From Thalassolituus maritimus (GTDB lineage Bacteria; Pseudomonadota; Gammaproteobacteria; Pseudomonadales; Oceanobacteraceae): a stretch of DNA of 64,000 bases. Below are positions 6,957 to 14,574 of the stretch, in pieces; position 1 is the first letter of the stretch; each line of letters opens with the position of its first letter. Position numbers and translations under genes: made by a program. Where the stretch lies: NCBI RefSeq assembly GCF_900156675.1, contig NZ_FTOH01000009.1, positions 1-64,000 on the forward strand, written 5' to 3'. The notes below the pieces were generated by a model. That model saw nothing but the letters and a program-made list of their open reading frames with translations. It was not told the origin of the DNA and made no database searches.

Positions 6957-8531
6957 GTGTCTGAGCCCAAAGACAAGTACAGTATCGACAACACTGACTA
7001 CTCCGTTGGTCAGGATAATATTCAAAAGTGGGGCTTCGATGTCCACAATCCCGTGTTCGGGATCAGTACCGCTCTTATTCTCGCTTTTCTCATTGCAACC
7101 CTCGTCACCGATGCCTCTGTCGCTAAAGCAGCGCTCGACGGTCTGAAGTGGGACATTATCGGCAGCTTTGATAAGTTCTTCGTGTGGTCTGCCAATATCT
7201 TCGTTGTGTTCTGTATTGTCATTGCGGTGTCGCCCTGGGGCAAGATTCGCCTCGGTGGTGCAGATGCTGAGACAGAATATTCGCGGTTATCCTGGTTGGC
7301 GATGCTGTTCGCTGCCGGTATGGGTATTGGCCTGATGTTCTGGGGCGTCGCAGAGCCCGTTGCTTACTTCACTGGCTGGTACGAAACACCGCTGGGTGTT
7401 GAGGCGAAAACACCAGAGGCTGCCAGCCTTGCTCTGGGTGCCACTATGTATCACTGGGGTCTTCACCCTTGGGCGATTTACGGTGTTGTTGCGCTGTCTC
7501 TGGCGTTCTTCTGTTACAACAAAGGTCTTCCACTTTCTATCCGTTCTGCGTTCTACCCGATTCTAGGTGATCATGCGTGGGGCTGGCCGGGTCATATCAT
7601 CGATATTCTGGCGGTGCTGGCCACGCTGTTTGGTCTGGCAACTTCCCTCGGTCTCGGTGCAAGCCAGGCTGCCGCAGGTATCAACCATGTGTTTGATATT
7701 GAGTCAGGTGTGGGCTTGCAGATCGGGGTGATCGTTGGTGTTACTCTGCTTGCCATTGTTTCGGTTGTTCGTGGCCTGGATGGCGGGGTAAAACTGCTTA
7801 GTAACGTTAATATGCTGATCGCGTTTGTGTTGCTGGTCTTCGTTGCGATGGTCGGAGCCGCGGTAGCCTTCGGCTCGATTCCTACCACGCTGATGGCGTA
7901 TGTTTCTAATATCATCCCGCTGAGTAACCCGCATGGTCGCCCTGATGAAGCATGGTTACAGGGCTGGACTGTGTTCTATTGGGCGTGGTGGATCTCCTGG
8001 TCGCCATTCGTCGGTATGTTTATCGCACGTGTTTCTAAAGGCCGCACCATTCGCGAGTTTCTGATTGCAGTGCTCGCTGTTCCAACGCTGGTTACCGTTA
8101 TCTGGATGTCTGTCTACGGTGGTATTGGTATTGATCAGGTGGCCAACAAGATCGGCCTGCTGGGTGAAAACGGCCTGACTTCAGTTCCTCTGGCGATGTT
8201 CCAGATGTTTGATGCTCTGCCTATGAGTATGGTTCTTTCTGTCATCGCGATCGTTCTGGTGCTGGTGTTCTTCATCACTTCATCCGACTCCGGGTCGCTG
8301 GTGATCGACAGTATCACTGCAGGCGGTAAAGTGGATGCGCCAGTTCCTCAGCGTATTTACTGGGCGTCAGTCGAAGGTGCCATTGCTGCGGCGCTGCTGT
8401 GGATTGGCGGTAAAGAGGCGATTGAGGCGCTTCAGGCCGGTGCTATTTCCACGGGCTTACCGTTTACTTTCGTGCTGTTGCTGATGTGTGTGAGCTTAGT
8501 GATGGGCTTACGCACTGAGCCGAAAGGTTAA
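6957..8531 (+). CDS. BCCT-family betaine/choline/carnitine transporter
   Basis: This inner-membrane secondary transporter (524 residues, about twelve helices) takes up trimethylammonium compounds such as glycine betaine or choline. Diagnostic features are GMGIGLMFWGVAEP at about 121-134, the glycine-rich helix of Na+-coupled members such as BetP, the aromatic substrate box WAWWISWSPFVGMF near 342-355, and ITSSDSGS near 440. There is no long regulatory C-terminal tail. The frame is open from GTG 6915, but GGGAGA at about 6948-6953 supports GTG 6957, giving a start MSEPKDKYS. It is monocistronic, closed by a strong terminator. Exact substrate and osmotic activation cannot be read from sequence. 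Confidence 0.9.
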   Translation: MSEPKDKYSIDNTDYSVGQDNIQKWGFDVHNPVFGISTALILAFLIATLVTDASVAKAALDGLKWDIIGSFDKFFVWSANIFVVFCIVIAVSPWGKIRLGGADAETEYSRLSWLAMLFAAGMGIGLMFWGVAEPVAYFTGWYETPLGVEAKTPEAASLALGATMYHWGLHPWAIYGVVALSLAFFCYNKGLPLSIRSAFYPILGDHAWGWPGHIIDILAVLATLFGLATSLGLGASQAAAGINHVFDIESGVGLQIGVIVGVTLLAIVSVVRGLDGGVKLLSNVNMLIAFVLLVFVAMVGAAVAFGSIPTTLMAYVSNIIPLSNPHGRPDEAWLQGWTVFYWAWWISWSPFVGMFIARVSKGRTIREFLIAVLAVPTLVTVIWMSVYGGIGIDQVANKIGLLGENGLTSVPLAMFQMFDALPMSMVLSVIAIVLVLVFFITSSDSGSLVIDSITAGGKVDAPVPQRIYWASVEGAIAAALLWIGGKEAIEALQAGAISTGLPFTFVLLLMCVSLVMGLRTEPKG

Positions 8532-8548
8532 GTACTCGCTTAATGAAG

Positions 8549-8573
8549 AGCCCAGCAGTTGCTGGGCTTTTTT
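8549..8573 (+). terminator. Rho-independent terminator of the BCCT gene
   Basis: AGCCCAGCA, a two-base loop and TGCTGGGCT form a 9-bp GC-rich stem that runs straight into TTTTTT. It lies 18 bases after the BCCT stop codon and before the convergent exonuclease gene. Confidence 0.9.
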
Positions 8574-8595
8574 ATGGGTGTTCTCCAGGAGTTTT

Positions 8596-9330
8596 TTACA
8601 GGCACAGGTCTTTGACGGCGCGATTTCCTAATTGCCATTTCTGTATCTGAGCTTGCAGTAGCTCCGCCGTTGCAATCGCGTCAACCAACGCATTGTGATT
8701 TTCGTATTCGGGTAAGTTATAGCGCTGGCGTGTATCTGGCAGTCGTAAGGAGGGCAGGGGTTTACCCAGCAGACGGTTATACCAGCGCTGGCTATGAGTG
8801 AGGCAGCTTGCTTCCAGTGCAAAGGTATCGATAACGGGGAAAAGCCAGGGTTCAGACCAGAGGTGAAATCCCAGCTTTCTGAAAAATTCACGCTCCATCG
8901 CCCGGTAGTGGACAACGCACAGGCGCCCGGACATTGCGTCCAGTAGCTCTGGCATGATGGAATTAATCCTCGGTGCAGCTGAAACATCACTGTGTGTGAT
9001 GCCGTGTATTACCACGGAGGTATCGCTCAGTTCACCCGGATTAACTAACCAATGTTTTGCGGTTGGCAGATATACGCGTTCGGCATCAAACTCAACGAGC
9101 CCGACACTGACGATCTTATCTTCCTCGGGGTTCAGCCCTGTGGTTTCTATATCAATGGCGAGACAGCGCGTCTGGTTTAAATTCTGTTCTAAATATGAAA
9201 ATCCGGCATCGTAAAAGCGTTTGAGGTCGGCTACGTCGGCTTTCGACGTATCGGTTGAGTCCGACATTGTGTTCTGAAATTCTGGCCAGCCACGGGGCAC
9301 AGAACCAGGTACTTTTAATGATTCATCCAT
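8596..9330 (-). CDS. DnaQ-like DEDDh 3'-5' exonuclease
   Basis: This 244-residue protein is a DEDD-superfamily exonuclease. Motif I is AIDIETTGLN with D60 and E62; HGITHSDV is the usual segment before motif II; motif III is HNALVDAIATAELL with H212 and D217, placing it in the DEDDh class of polymerase III epsilon-like nucleases. It lacks polymerase-binding features that I could identify, so it is probably a stand-alone nuclease. The start at 9330 overlaps the end of the cNMP/CBS gene by eight bases, so the two form a coupled pair; a later Met at residue 22 is possible. This pairing is frequent in gammaproteobacteria, often next to acetate genes. Confidence 0.88.
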   Translation of the reverse strand: MDESLKVPGSVPRGWPEFQNTMSDSTDTSKADVADLKRFYDAGFSYLEQNLNQTRCLAIDIETTGLNPEEDKIVSVGLVEFDAERVYLPTAKHWLVNPGELSDTSVVIHGITHSDVSAAPRINSIMPELLDAMSGRLCVVHYRAMEREFFRKLGFHLWSEPWLFPVIDTFALEASCLTHSQRWYNRLLGKPLPSLRLPDTRQRYNLPEYENHNALVDAIATAELLQAQIQKWQLGNRAVKDLCL

Positions 9331-11170
9331 TCGCGGTGTACCGGTACTTCAGAAAACGTTGTGCCTGAGCAACAACATTAAATGCTTCTTTCAGCGAACG
9401 CTGCCGGGTGAAACTCAGGGTGTCAGGGGCGATGTTGTTGTTGGGTTCTCTTTTGTCGCGGATGGCCAACATCTGTTGATGTGCACGTAAGCTGTAAAGC
9501 AGCTCCAGAGCGTTCGTCAGCTCATCGTATTTTTCTTGTGGGAGCAGTTTGGTTTTTGAAATATCCTCAAGGCGCTCGAAGGAGTTCTGCGACATCGACC
9601 CTGTCGCCAGTGCGTGAACCCGAATAATGTCCGTTAGCGGAGCGGTACCGCGGCGCTTAATATTCAGAGACTTACCTTGTCTGCCGTCTTCTTCCAGTAC
9701 AAAGTTTTTAAATACCCCTAGCGGAGGAGTGCGCTTCAGTGCATTCCGAGCGAGCAAAGCCAGAAACGGTTTGCTGTTTTTGGCTTTCGTTGAGATAAAT
9801 TTCTGAAGTTCTTTGGCCCATATCTTAGTGCCATGTACAGCGACCAGGTCGAAAAATATGCAGGCGTTGAGCAGGGCTTCTGGTTCAGGTTTTTCAATCC
9901 AGTTGGTGAACTGGGCGCGCCATTCCGACCGGCGCATCCGCCATTTCGGGTTTGAGGCCATGATCAAGCCTTCGCATAAGGGGTAGCCACAGCGATCAAG
10001 GCCTTCGCACACCATTTTACTGAATTGCTCGAAATAATTACCGTGTGCTGCTTCGTCGTAATCATCGGAGAGAATCAGAGCATTGTCCTGATCGGTGACC
10101 AACAGTTGCTCATCACGCGCGAGTGAGCCAAGGGCAATCAGGCAGTACGGTACGGGCGGAGGCCCTAACTCTTCCTCTGCCAGCTTGGCCATCTGTTGCA
10201 TAAAGCTGGCCCCTATCACAGACATCGCCGAGCCGATCATATGAGATGTCGCGTGCTCATTGACCAGCCGCTCGTACACAGCAGGCAGCTGCTCTGAAAG
10301 CTGGGCGAGTGCATCAACGCTCTCGGATGACAGAATGCTTCGCACCAGCAGCAGGGAGTTCTGTGACTCATGTGCCACTACGTCGAGAAGGGAGACGATC
10401 CCGAGTACGCGGTTGTCATCAACGATAGGGACATGGTGGGTATTATTACGCAGCATCACCAGCATCACTTCATGAAGGTATGCGTGGTCGTCCATGACCA
10501 GCGGTTCAGTACTCATGATCTCACCCACCGGTGTGTCATACGGCAGCGACTTGGCGATAACGCGCGCGCGCAGGTCACTGTCTGTCACTATGCCCAGAAG
10601 GTTGCCCTGGTCGTCCTGAACTAATGCGGCGGCAATGTAGTTATCAGAGATACGCATTGCGCATTCTGCGACTGTAGTATCCGGAGTGATCAGAAGGGGC
10701 TCCGCCTTGATGACTTCTGTTACTGGTACCGTCGTCATATCGTCGGTGCCAACCTGAGTCGCCTGCTCCAGAATGGAGTGTTCGTTTACTTCAAAAAAAT
10801 CGCCGAACTCAGAGTATTTTTCACAGTAATCGATAAAGAGTTCGCTGGGGATCAGGTAGAAGAGACTGTCTTTACGGGTCGTTGCCGGAAAGCGCACTTT
10901 GCCTTTCATGAGAAGCCCCATTTGCCCGAATACATGCCCCGCAGGCAGGCGGTTATAGAGACTCCCATCACGACGAAACAGCTCAACTTCGCCTGAGCGT
11001 ATAAAGTGAAGGTGGTGTATGGGTTCATCCAGAACCAGTACATCTTCACCGGCCTGTTTGTAGCTCACTTCAATTGAGCGTGCCATGTCAGACAGGGCAT
11101 CTGCCGGAAGCCATGAGAAGGGTTCATGCTCAGCGAGTGCTCGTTCAATATCAGGAAGCTCAATGCTCAT
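9323..11170 (-). CDS. cNMP-binding, CBS-pair and DUF294 nucleotidyltransferase protein
   Basis: This 615-residue cytoplasmic multidomain protein has a cyclic-nucleotide-binding domain (about 15-135), two CBS modules that usually bind adenosine nucleotides (about 155-265), a DUF294 nucleotidyltransferase core (about 300-440) and a DUF294 C-terminal helical domain (about 480-610). The catalytic signature is ALGSLARDEQLLVTDQDNAL, with G348-S349 and the metal-binding D360 and D362, so it should be active. The architecture resembles the GlnD/GlnE-like putative regulatory nucleotidyltransferases; the modified partner is unknown. It is followed, with overlap, by the exonuclease. Four 15-bp direct repeats lie 37-96 bases upstream of its start. 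Confidence 0.9.
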   Translation of the reverse strand: MSIELPDIERALAEHEPFSWLPADALSDMARSIEVSYKQAGEDVLVLDEPIHHLHFIRSGEVELFRRDGSLYNRLPAGHVFGQMGLLMKGKVRFPATTRKDSLFYLIPSELFIDYCEKYSEFGDFFEVNEHSILEQATQVGTDDMTTVPVTEVIKAEPLLITPDTTVAECAMRISDNYIAAALVQDDQGNLLGIVTDSDLRARVIAKSLPYDTPVGEIMSTEPLVMDDHAYLHEVMLVMLRNNTHHVPIVDDNRVLGIVSLLDVVAHESQNSLLLVRSILSSESVDALAQLSEQLPAVYERLVNEHATSHMIGSAMSVIGASFMQQMAKLAEEELGPPPVPYCLIALGSLARDEQLLVTDQDNALILSDDYDEAAHGNYFEQFSKMVCEGLDRCGYPLCEGLIMASNPKWRMRRSEWRAQFTNWIEKPEPEALLNACIFFDLVAVHGTKIWAKELQKFISTKAKNSKPFLALLARNALKRTPPLGVFKNFVLEEDGRQGKSLNIKRRGTAPLTDIIRVHALATGSMSQNSFERLEDISKTKLLPQEKYDELTNALELLYSLRAHQQMLAIRDKREPNNNIAPDTLSFTRQRSLKEAFNVVAQAQRFLKYRYTANG

Positions 11171-11524
11171 TGGTTAATCCATCACTCGAAATAAAAGGGT
11201 AGCGCATAGACGTTTTGGATGTAGACGTTTTGGATATAGACGTTCTGGGCCTAGACTCGCATAGCCAGTAACGGGTGATCAAGCTCAAATGGTCATCACT
11301 GGTCTGGCTTAGTGAATTGCTGAAACGCGCCAGTCAGAGTGACTTGGCACTAACGGCAGTTCGTTATTCTCTGATGGTATTTATCTCATACCAACGTGGC
11401 TGGGTGTTCGCGGTATCTACACTGAAATTTCCTTCAAAAAGTTGATTGATCTTTCAGCAATATCAGGCATTCTTCGTAGTCTATTGGTTGATAATTGAAC
11501 AATTTCGCGACAAAGGAGGTCATT
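11171..11524. other. 354-base divergent intergenic region
   Basis: This gap separates the minus-strand nucleotidyltransferase operon from a plus-strand hypothetical gene. Its left third holds the tandem repeats described separately. The right part holds the ribosome binding site AAGGAGGT at about 11514. An antisense frame at 11417-11620 is not convincing. No RNA gene is seen. Confidence 0.6.
11207..11266. repeat. Four tandem 15-bp repeats upstream of the nucleotidyltransferase operon
   Basis: The unit TAGACGTTTTGGATG at 11207-11221 is followed without gap by TAGACGTTTTGGATA, TAGACGTTCTGGGCC and the degenerate TAGACTCGCATAGCC. The first two differ at one position. A 15-bp period is not a whole number of helical turns. 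The array lies between 37 and 96 bases upstream of the minus-strand start at 11170, that is in its promoter or leader region. Confidence 0.8.
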
Positions 11525-12079
11525 ATGGCGCGTTTGGATGATATCGCTATTGCTAAAACTCTTTGTGATTATTTCGTCGGCCGACGGGTATACGGGCAGG
11601 GGCTGGATACCAATACTCAAGCCGGCCTTGCTTTGTATCAGCGAGGCGGGCGTTTATCTACCGCGTTGACCCTTCAGAATGCTGCAGCGCAGCGAACGGT
11701 GAATCAACAAGCTTTCTGGGAGCATATCGGTGCTCGTCAGAGACGCGAACCGGATGGCTCTGGATTATGGTGTGATGGCTCGGCCGGAATTATTATTTCG
11801 TTGCTAGGACAACGCTCTGATTTTAAGTCAAAACTTGAAGTTATAAAGCAAGGTGACCCTACGGTTCATGGGCACTGGTGGGTATTAGCGAACCGACCTA
11901 ATAATGCGGTTCTTGATTTTAATACAGATTTGCATCAGGACAGCTTTGTTATCGATATCTGGGGAGCAATTCGCGGGAACCTTCCATCTAGCGTTGCCTA
12001 TAACCCATCGCATATCCTCTACGATTGCGGTCAAGATAACTCGCTGGAAATTGTTTGTACTGTTCCAGCTAAACCCTAG
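11525..12079 (+). CDS. Hypothetical protein, possible papain-like cysteine hydrolase
   Basis: The 184-residue product is not in a family I can name. The start is set by AAGGAGGT and the ATG at 11525. Three spaced elements suggest a papain-like triad: LWCDGSAGII (C83), VHGHWWVLANR (H117) and FVIDIWG (D144). The C, then H-x-hydrophobic, then hydrophobic-D-x-W order is that seen in C58/YopT-like and other bacterial effector peptidases and deamidases. The remaining part is helical. No signal peptide is seen. Neighbours give no pathway; the beta-gamma-crystallin gene follows at a distance of 432 bases. Function is inference only. Confidence 0.6.
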   Translation: MARLDDIAIAKTLCDYFVGRRVYGQGLDTNTQAGLALYQRGGRLSTALTLQNAAAQRTVNQQAFWEHIGARQRREPDGSGLWCDGSAGIIISLLGQRSDFKSKLEVIKQGDPTVHGHWWVLANRPNNAVLDFNTDLHQDSFVIDIWGAIRGNLPSSVAYNPSHILYDCGQDNSLEIVCTVPAKP

Positions 12080-12157
12080 TTGCTTCAGTTTTTAATAGCT
12101 GTATCTCTGCATTTGAGTGCAGAGGATTAATGCTCTGTAACGCCATTAGATAATTTT

Positions 12158-12289
12158 ATGGCGTGGATTGACAGTATCGATGAAAATACTTTGAGAGTGC
12201 AGGAAGCGATTATTGATCAGTGTTTCATTGCCCGCTACGGCTGCACGCAAGAGCTTCAGGCACTTAAGCTGGAGCTGGCTTTTGCCTGA
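12158..12289 (+). CDS. Possible 43-residue peptide or gene fragment
   Basis: The frame begins MAWIDSIDEN and ends LKLELAFA, predicted helical and amphipathic. It has no Shine-Dalgarno sequence. It could be a small protein, or the tail of a decayed gene. Amino-acid composition is protein-like but the evidence is thin. Confidence 0.2.
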   Translation: MAWIDSIDENTLRVQEAIIDQCFIARYGCTQELQALKLELAFA

Positions 12290-12438
12290 CGCTTAGTTTC
12301 GCCTATGGCGTAGTTTGCCAATCACGCCCTTCATTACTTGATGCCCTGTTAAAAAGTCGATACGAATAGTTCTGAGTTAGATCCAGTAATCTGCCATCCG
12401 GCAGATGGCGTCTTTCTTACAGCCACAGGTCGACCGGT

Positions 12439-12486
12439 CGCTTTAGCGTGTCATTCGCTAAAAGCGCTAAAGGCCCGTGGCTTTTT
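12439..12486 (+). terminator. Double hairpin ending in a T run upstream of the crystallin-like gene
   Basis: CGCTTTAGCG (12439-12448) pairs with CGCTAAAAGCG (12456-12466) with one bulged A, and a second small stem AAAG-CC/GGCTTT leads into TTTTTT at 12482-12487. It probably ends any transcript coming from the left and insulates the gene at 12512. The alternative is an operator, since the CGCTTT/AAAGCG arms recur. Confidence 0.45.
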
Positions 12487-12511
12487 TGATTATTCAACAA
12501 GGAGTTAAGTT

Positions 12512-14404
12512 ATGGGTGATTCAGCAATGAATTCAAACGTGGATTTCGAAATATGGAACCATAATGATCGCGGTGGCTTAAGCGATACCTTCAAAAATAC
12601 GCAAGGTCAGGACAACATCACGGGTAATACCGACTCGTTAGAAACGGCATCAAACACCTGGGTGATTGTTTTCAATGAAACCAATTACTACGGCGACTCC
12701 ATGCAGGTCGGGCCATCTACCTATCTCGATGATCTGAACCATACTACCCGTTACAACTCATCAGGCAGCGATGAGGGAGACTGGAAGAATCAGATTCAGA
12801 GTTTTGTGCTGTATAAGACCAAGCCTTCTTACTGGGGAAGAAATCCAACGAGGGATGAGCTTTTTGCTCCTCCTTCCGGGCATGCTGTGTTCACGGAGAA
12901 TAATAATTTCCTCGGGGACAACCGTACCTTTACAGCACCCTATAACGCCCTGAATCTGGGGGTTGTCGGATACACGACCAGTGGCACAGAAATGTATCGG
13001 ACGACGGGCGGCACGATCAATTCATTACGCACAGGTCCAAATGCCTGGCTGATTGTATTTAACGAGGCAGATTGCCGCGGTTGTGCCCTGAGAGTGACGC
13101 CAAACACGAAACATGGCGACCTGAATAATATCACCCGCTATAACCTCCAGGGAGAAGACGAAGGCGATTGGAAGAATCAGATAGAGTCTTTCCTGCTCTA
13201 CAACAAAGAACCCGAATTCTGGAGTACTGGATATCCGCGCCCGTACATCGATTTCACAACTCTGTTCAACCTATATCCGGGGACGACCAACACCAGTAGC
13301 GACGACAAAATTACGTATGTCATTGAAGATGCGACCTATAAAATTGATGAGCCAGAAGTCGCTGCGCAGGCAACAACGCAGGTTATCAGCGATTACTACA
13401 TTAATGATGACTTCAGTGTGTTGCCTGAGGATGGCTGGACGAAGTATCACATTTCAATGAGCCACGAAAATACCGGCGGCCGCAATGACAAAGCCGAGTT
13501 TGACATGTTCTTCGATAACTCAGGAAAGCTTGTCAGCATCCAGCACTTTGAGTGGTCATCGAATGGCGCTTATAACATTTCTCAAGCTTTGATAACGATT
13601 GTCGATGATGAGGCCTGGCTGCTGGGTACCATTGGTGCGCTTGAAACTCTGGGGATTTCAGAAGAGGTGGCCGATGGTTTCGTACAGGTTTTCGATTTTT
13701 TAACGACAGCCTTCAACGATATTTCATCGCTGGTCTACAGAAAGACAGACAACGGCGGCAGTTACTATTTCCTGCCCGTGATCTGCCATACGATCAATCG
13801 TGTTTATTCAACGATTGCGGGCACGTTTAACCGGCCTGCCTATGCTTCTTCATCCGATAGCCGCAATAGCTATGCGCTGGATTTCAATTACGATGCCTAC
13901 ACGGGGGCATTGTCGGGTATTGGTTCAGGTGTCTCAAACGTCGGCGCCTGGAGCCTGAAGTCGGGCACAAGCGGCGCGATGCCGTTCAGTCAGGTGATTG
14001 AGTTTGAGTATCAGGGATATAACTTCCGTGTCTGGTACCCGGAAGTTTCGTTCTCGACTGAGCTGGGTATGGTCATGTCCTGTAAGATCGACTACGAAAT
14101 CAGTGACAACAAGGATGATCACATCATTCTTTTAATGGGCGTCAGCGTGCCGGCCAATGCAGGTGATCAACCGGTATTGAGTTTTGCGCAGGCCACCATC
14201 CAGTTCACGGATATGTCAGACTCAAACATCATGACGTCCCCGTGTGGTGGCAACAATATCATCAACGACGTTTACGACCAGCTCAGCAGCCAGCTGACAG
14301 GTACCAACATCGACAGTAACTCAGGTGGGCGTGCTTACCTTGCAGACGTCGCTAAGGCCAATATGCAAGCTATGCTCGACTGCGCTGTGTTTACTCAGAA
14401 GTAG
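12512..14404 (+). CDS. Beta-gamma-crystallin-type protein with a unique C-terminal domain
   Basis: This 630-residue protein has a duplicated N-terminal half. Two units of about 110 residues each contain paired Greek-key-like segments such as VIVFNETNYYGDSMQV and LIVFNEADCRGCALRV, each followed by a near-identical stretch DEGDWKNQI-SF-LY. Y/F-x-x-x-x-F/Y-x-G segments of this kind bind calcium in microbial beta-gamma-crystallins. Residues 245-630 form a region I do not recognise, rich in aromatic and Asp/Asn residues. There is no signal peptide, so export would need another route. AAGGAG precedes the ATG. The gene is monocistronic with a hairpin terminator. It may be a stress, lectin-like or toxin-related protein; none can be shown here. 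Confidence 0.65.
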   Translation: MGDSAMNSNVDFEIWNHNDRGGLSDTFKNTQGQDNITGNTDSLETASNTWVIVFNETNYYGDSMQVGPSTYLDDLNHTTRYNSSGSDEGDWKNQIQSFVLYKTKPSYWGRNPTRDELFAPPSGHAVFTENNNFLGDNRTFTAPYNALNLGVVGYTTSGTEMYRTTGGTINSLRTGPNAWLIVFNEADCRGCALRVTPNTKHGDLNNITRYNLQGEDEGDWKNQIESFLLYNKEPEFWSTGYPRPYIDFTTLFNLYPGTTNTSSDDKITYVIEDATYKIDEPEVAAQATTQVISDYYINDDFSVLPEDGWTKYHISMSHENTGGRNDKAEFDMFFDNSGKLVSIQHFEWSSNGAYNISQALITIVDDEAWLLGTIGALETLGISEEVADGFVQVFDFLTTAFNDISSLVYRKTDNGGSYYFLPVICHTINRVYSTIAGTFNRPAYASSSDSRNSYALDFNYDAYTGALSGIGSGVSNVGAWSLKSGTSGAMPFSQVIEFEYQGYNFRVWYPEVSFSTELGMVMSCKIDYEISDNKDDHIILLMGVSVPANAGDQPVLSFAQATIQFTDMSDSNIMTSPCGGNNIINDVYDQLSSQLTGTNIDSNSGGRAYLADVAKANMQAMLDCAVFTQK

Positions 14405-14417
14405 CATTTTTCAATCG

Positions 14418-14447
14418 CGTGGCAGCGTTCTACGTTGCCACGTTTAT
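14418..14447 (+). terminator. Terminator of the crystallin-like gene
   Basis: CGTGGCA-G-CGT, loop TCT, ACG-T-TGCCACG makes an 11-position stem with one G-T pair, followed by TTTATT. It lies 14 bases after the stop codon at 14404. Confidence 0.75.
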
Positions 14448-14574
14448 TCGCTTGCTTCCTGCCAGAACTGGCATATATTAAGCGCTGAACCCCGTAACCT
14501 CCCAACGCTTGCCACGAGAAGGCGGCTCTGCCGGTTCACCTGTGTTTACTGTTTGCTTTAGCGGGTGTGACTCC

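Larger units (their letters stand above)
12080..12511. other. 432-base intergenic region with a short frame and hairpins
   Basis: The first part contains a weak 43-codon frame, listed separately. The stretch 12290-12435 shows nothing I can assign. The last 75 bases contain two hairpins that look like a terminator, then AAGGAG before the crystallin-like gene. No tRNA or riboswitch consensus was recognised. Confidence 0.5.

Noticed and set aside
11207-11266. Tandem 15-bp units as CRISPR or plasmid iterons
   Set aside because: No spacers, no Cas genes and no replication initiator gene nearby; the position in a leader region suits a regulatory repeat better.
11417-11620. Minus-strand 67-codon frame between the nucleotidyltransferase and the hypothetical gene
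   Set aside because: It overlaps the start of the gene at 11525, which has a strong AAGGAGGT site; the antisense frame has none.
12158-12289. 43-codon frame as a confident gene
   Set aside because: No Shine-Dalgarno sequence and no family; kept only as a low-confidence entry.
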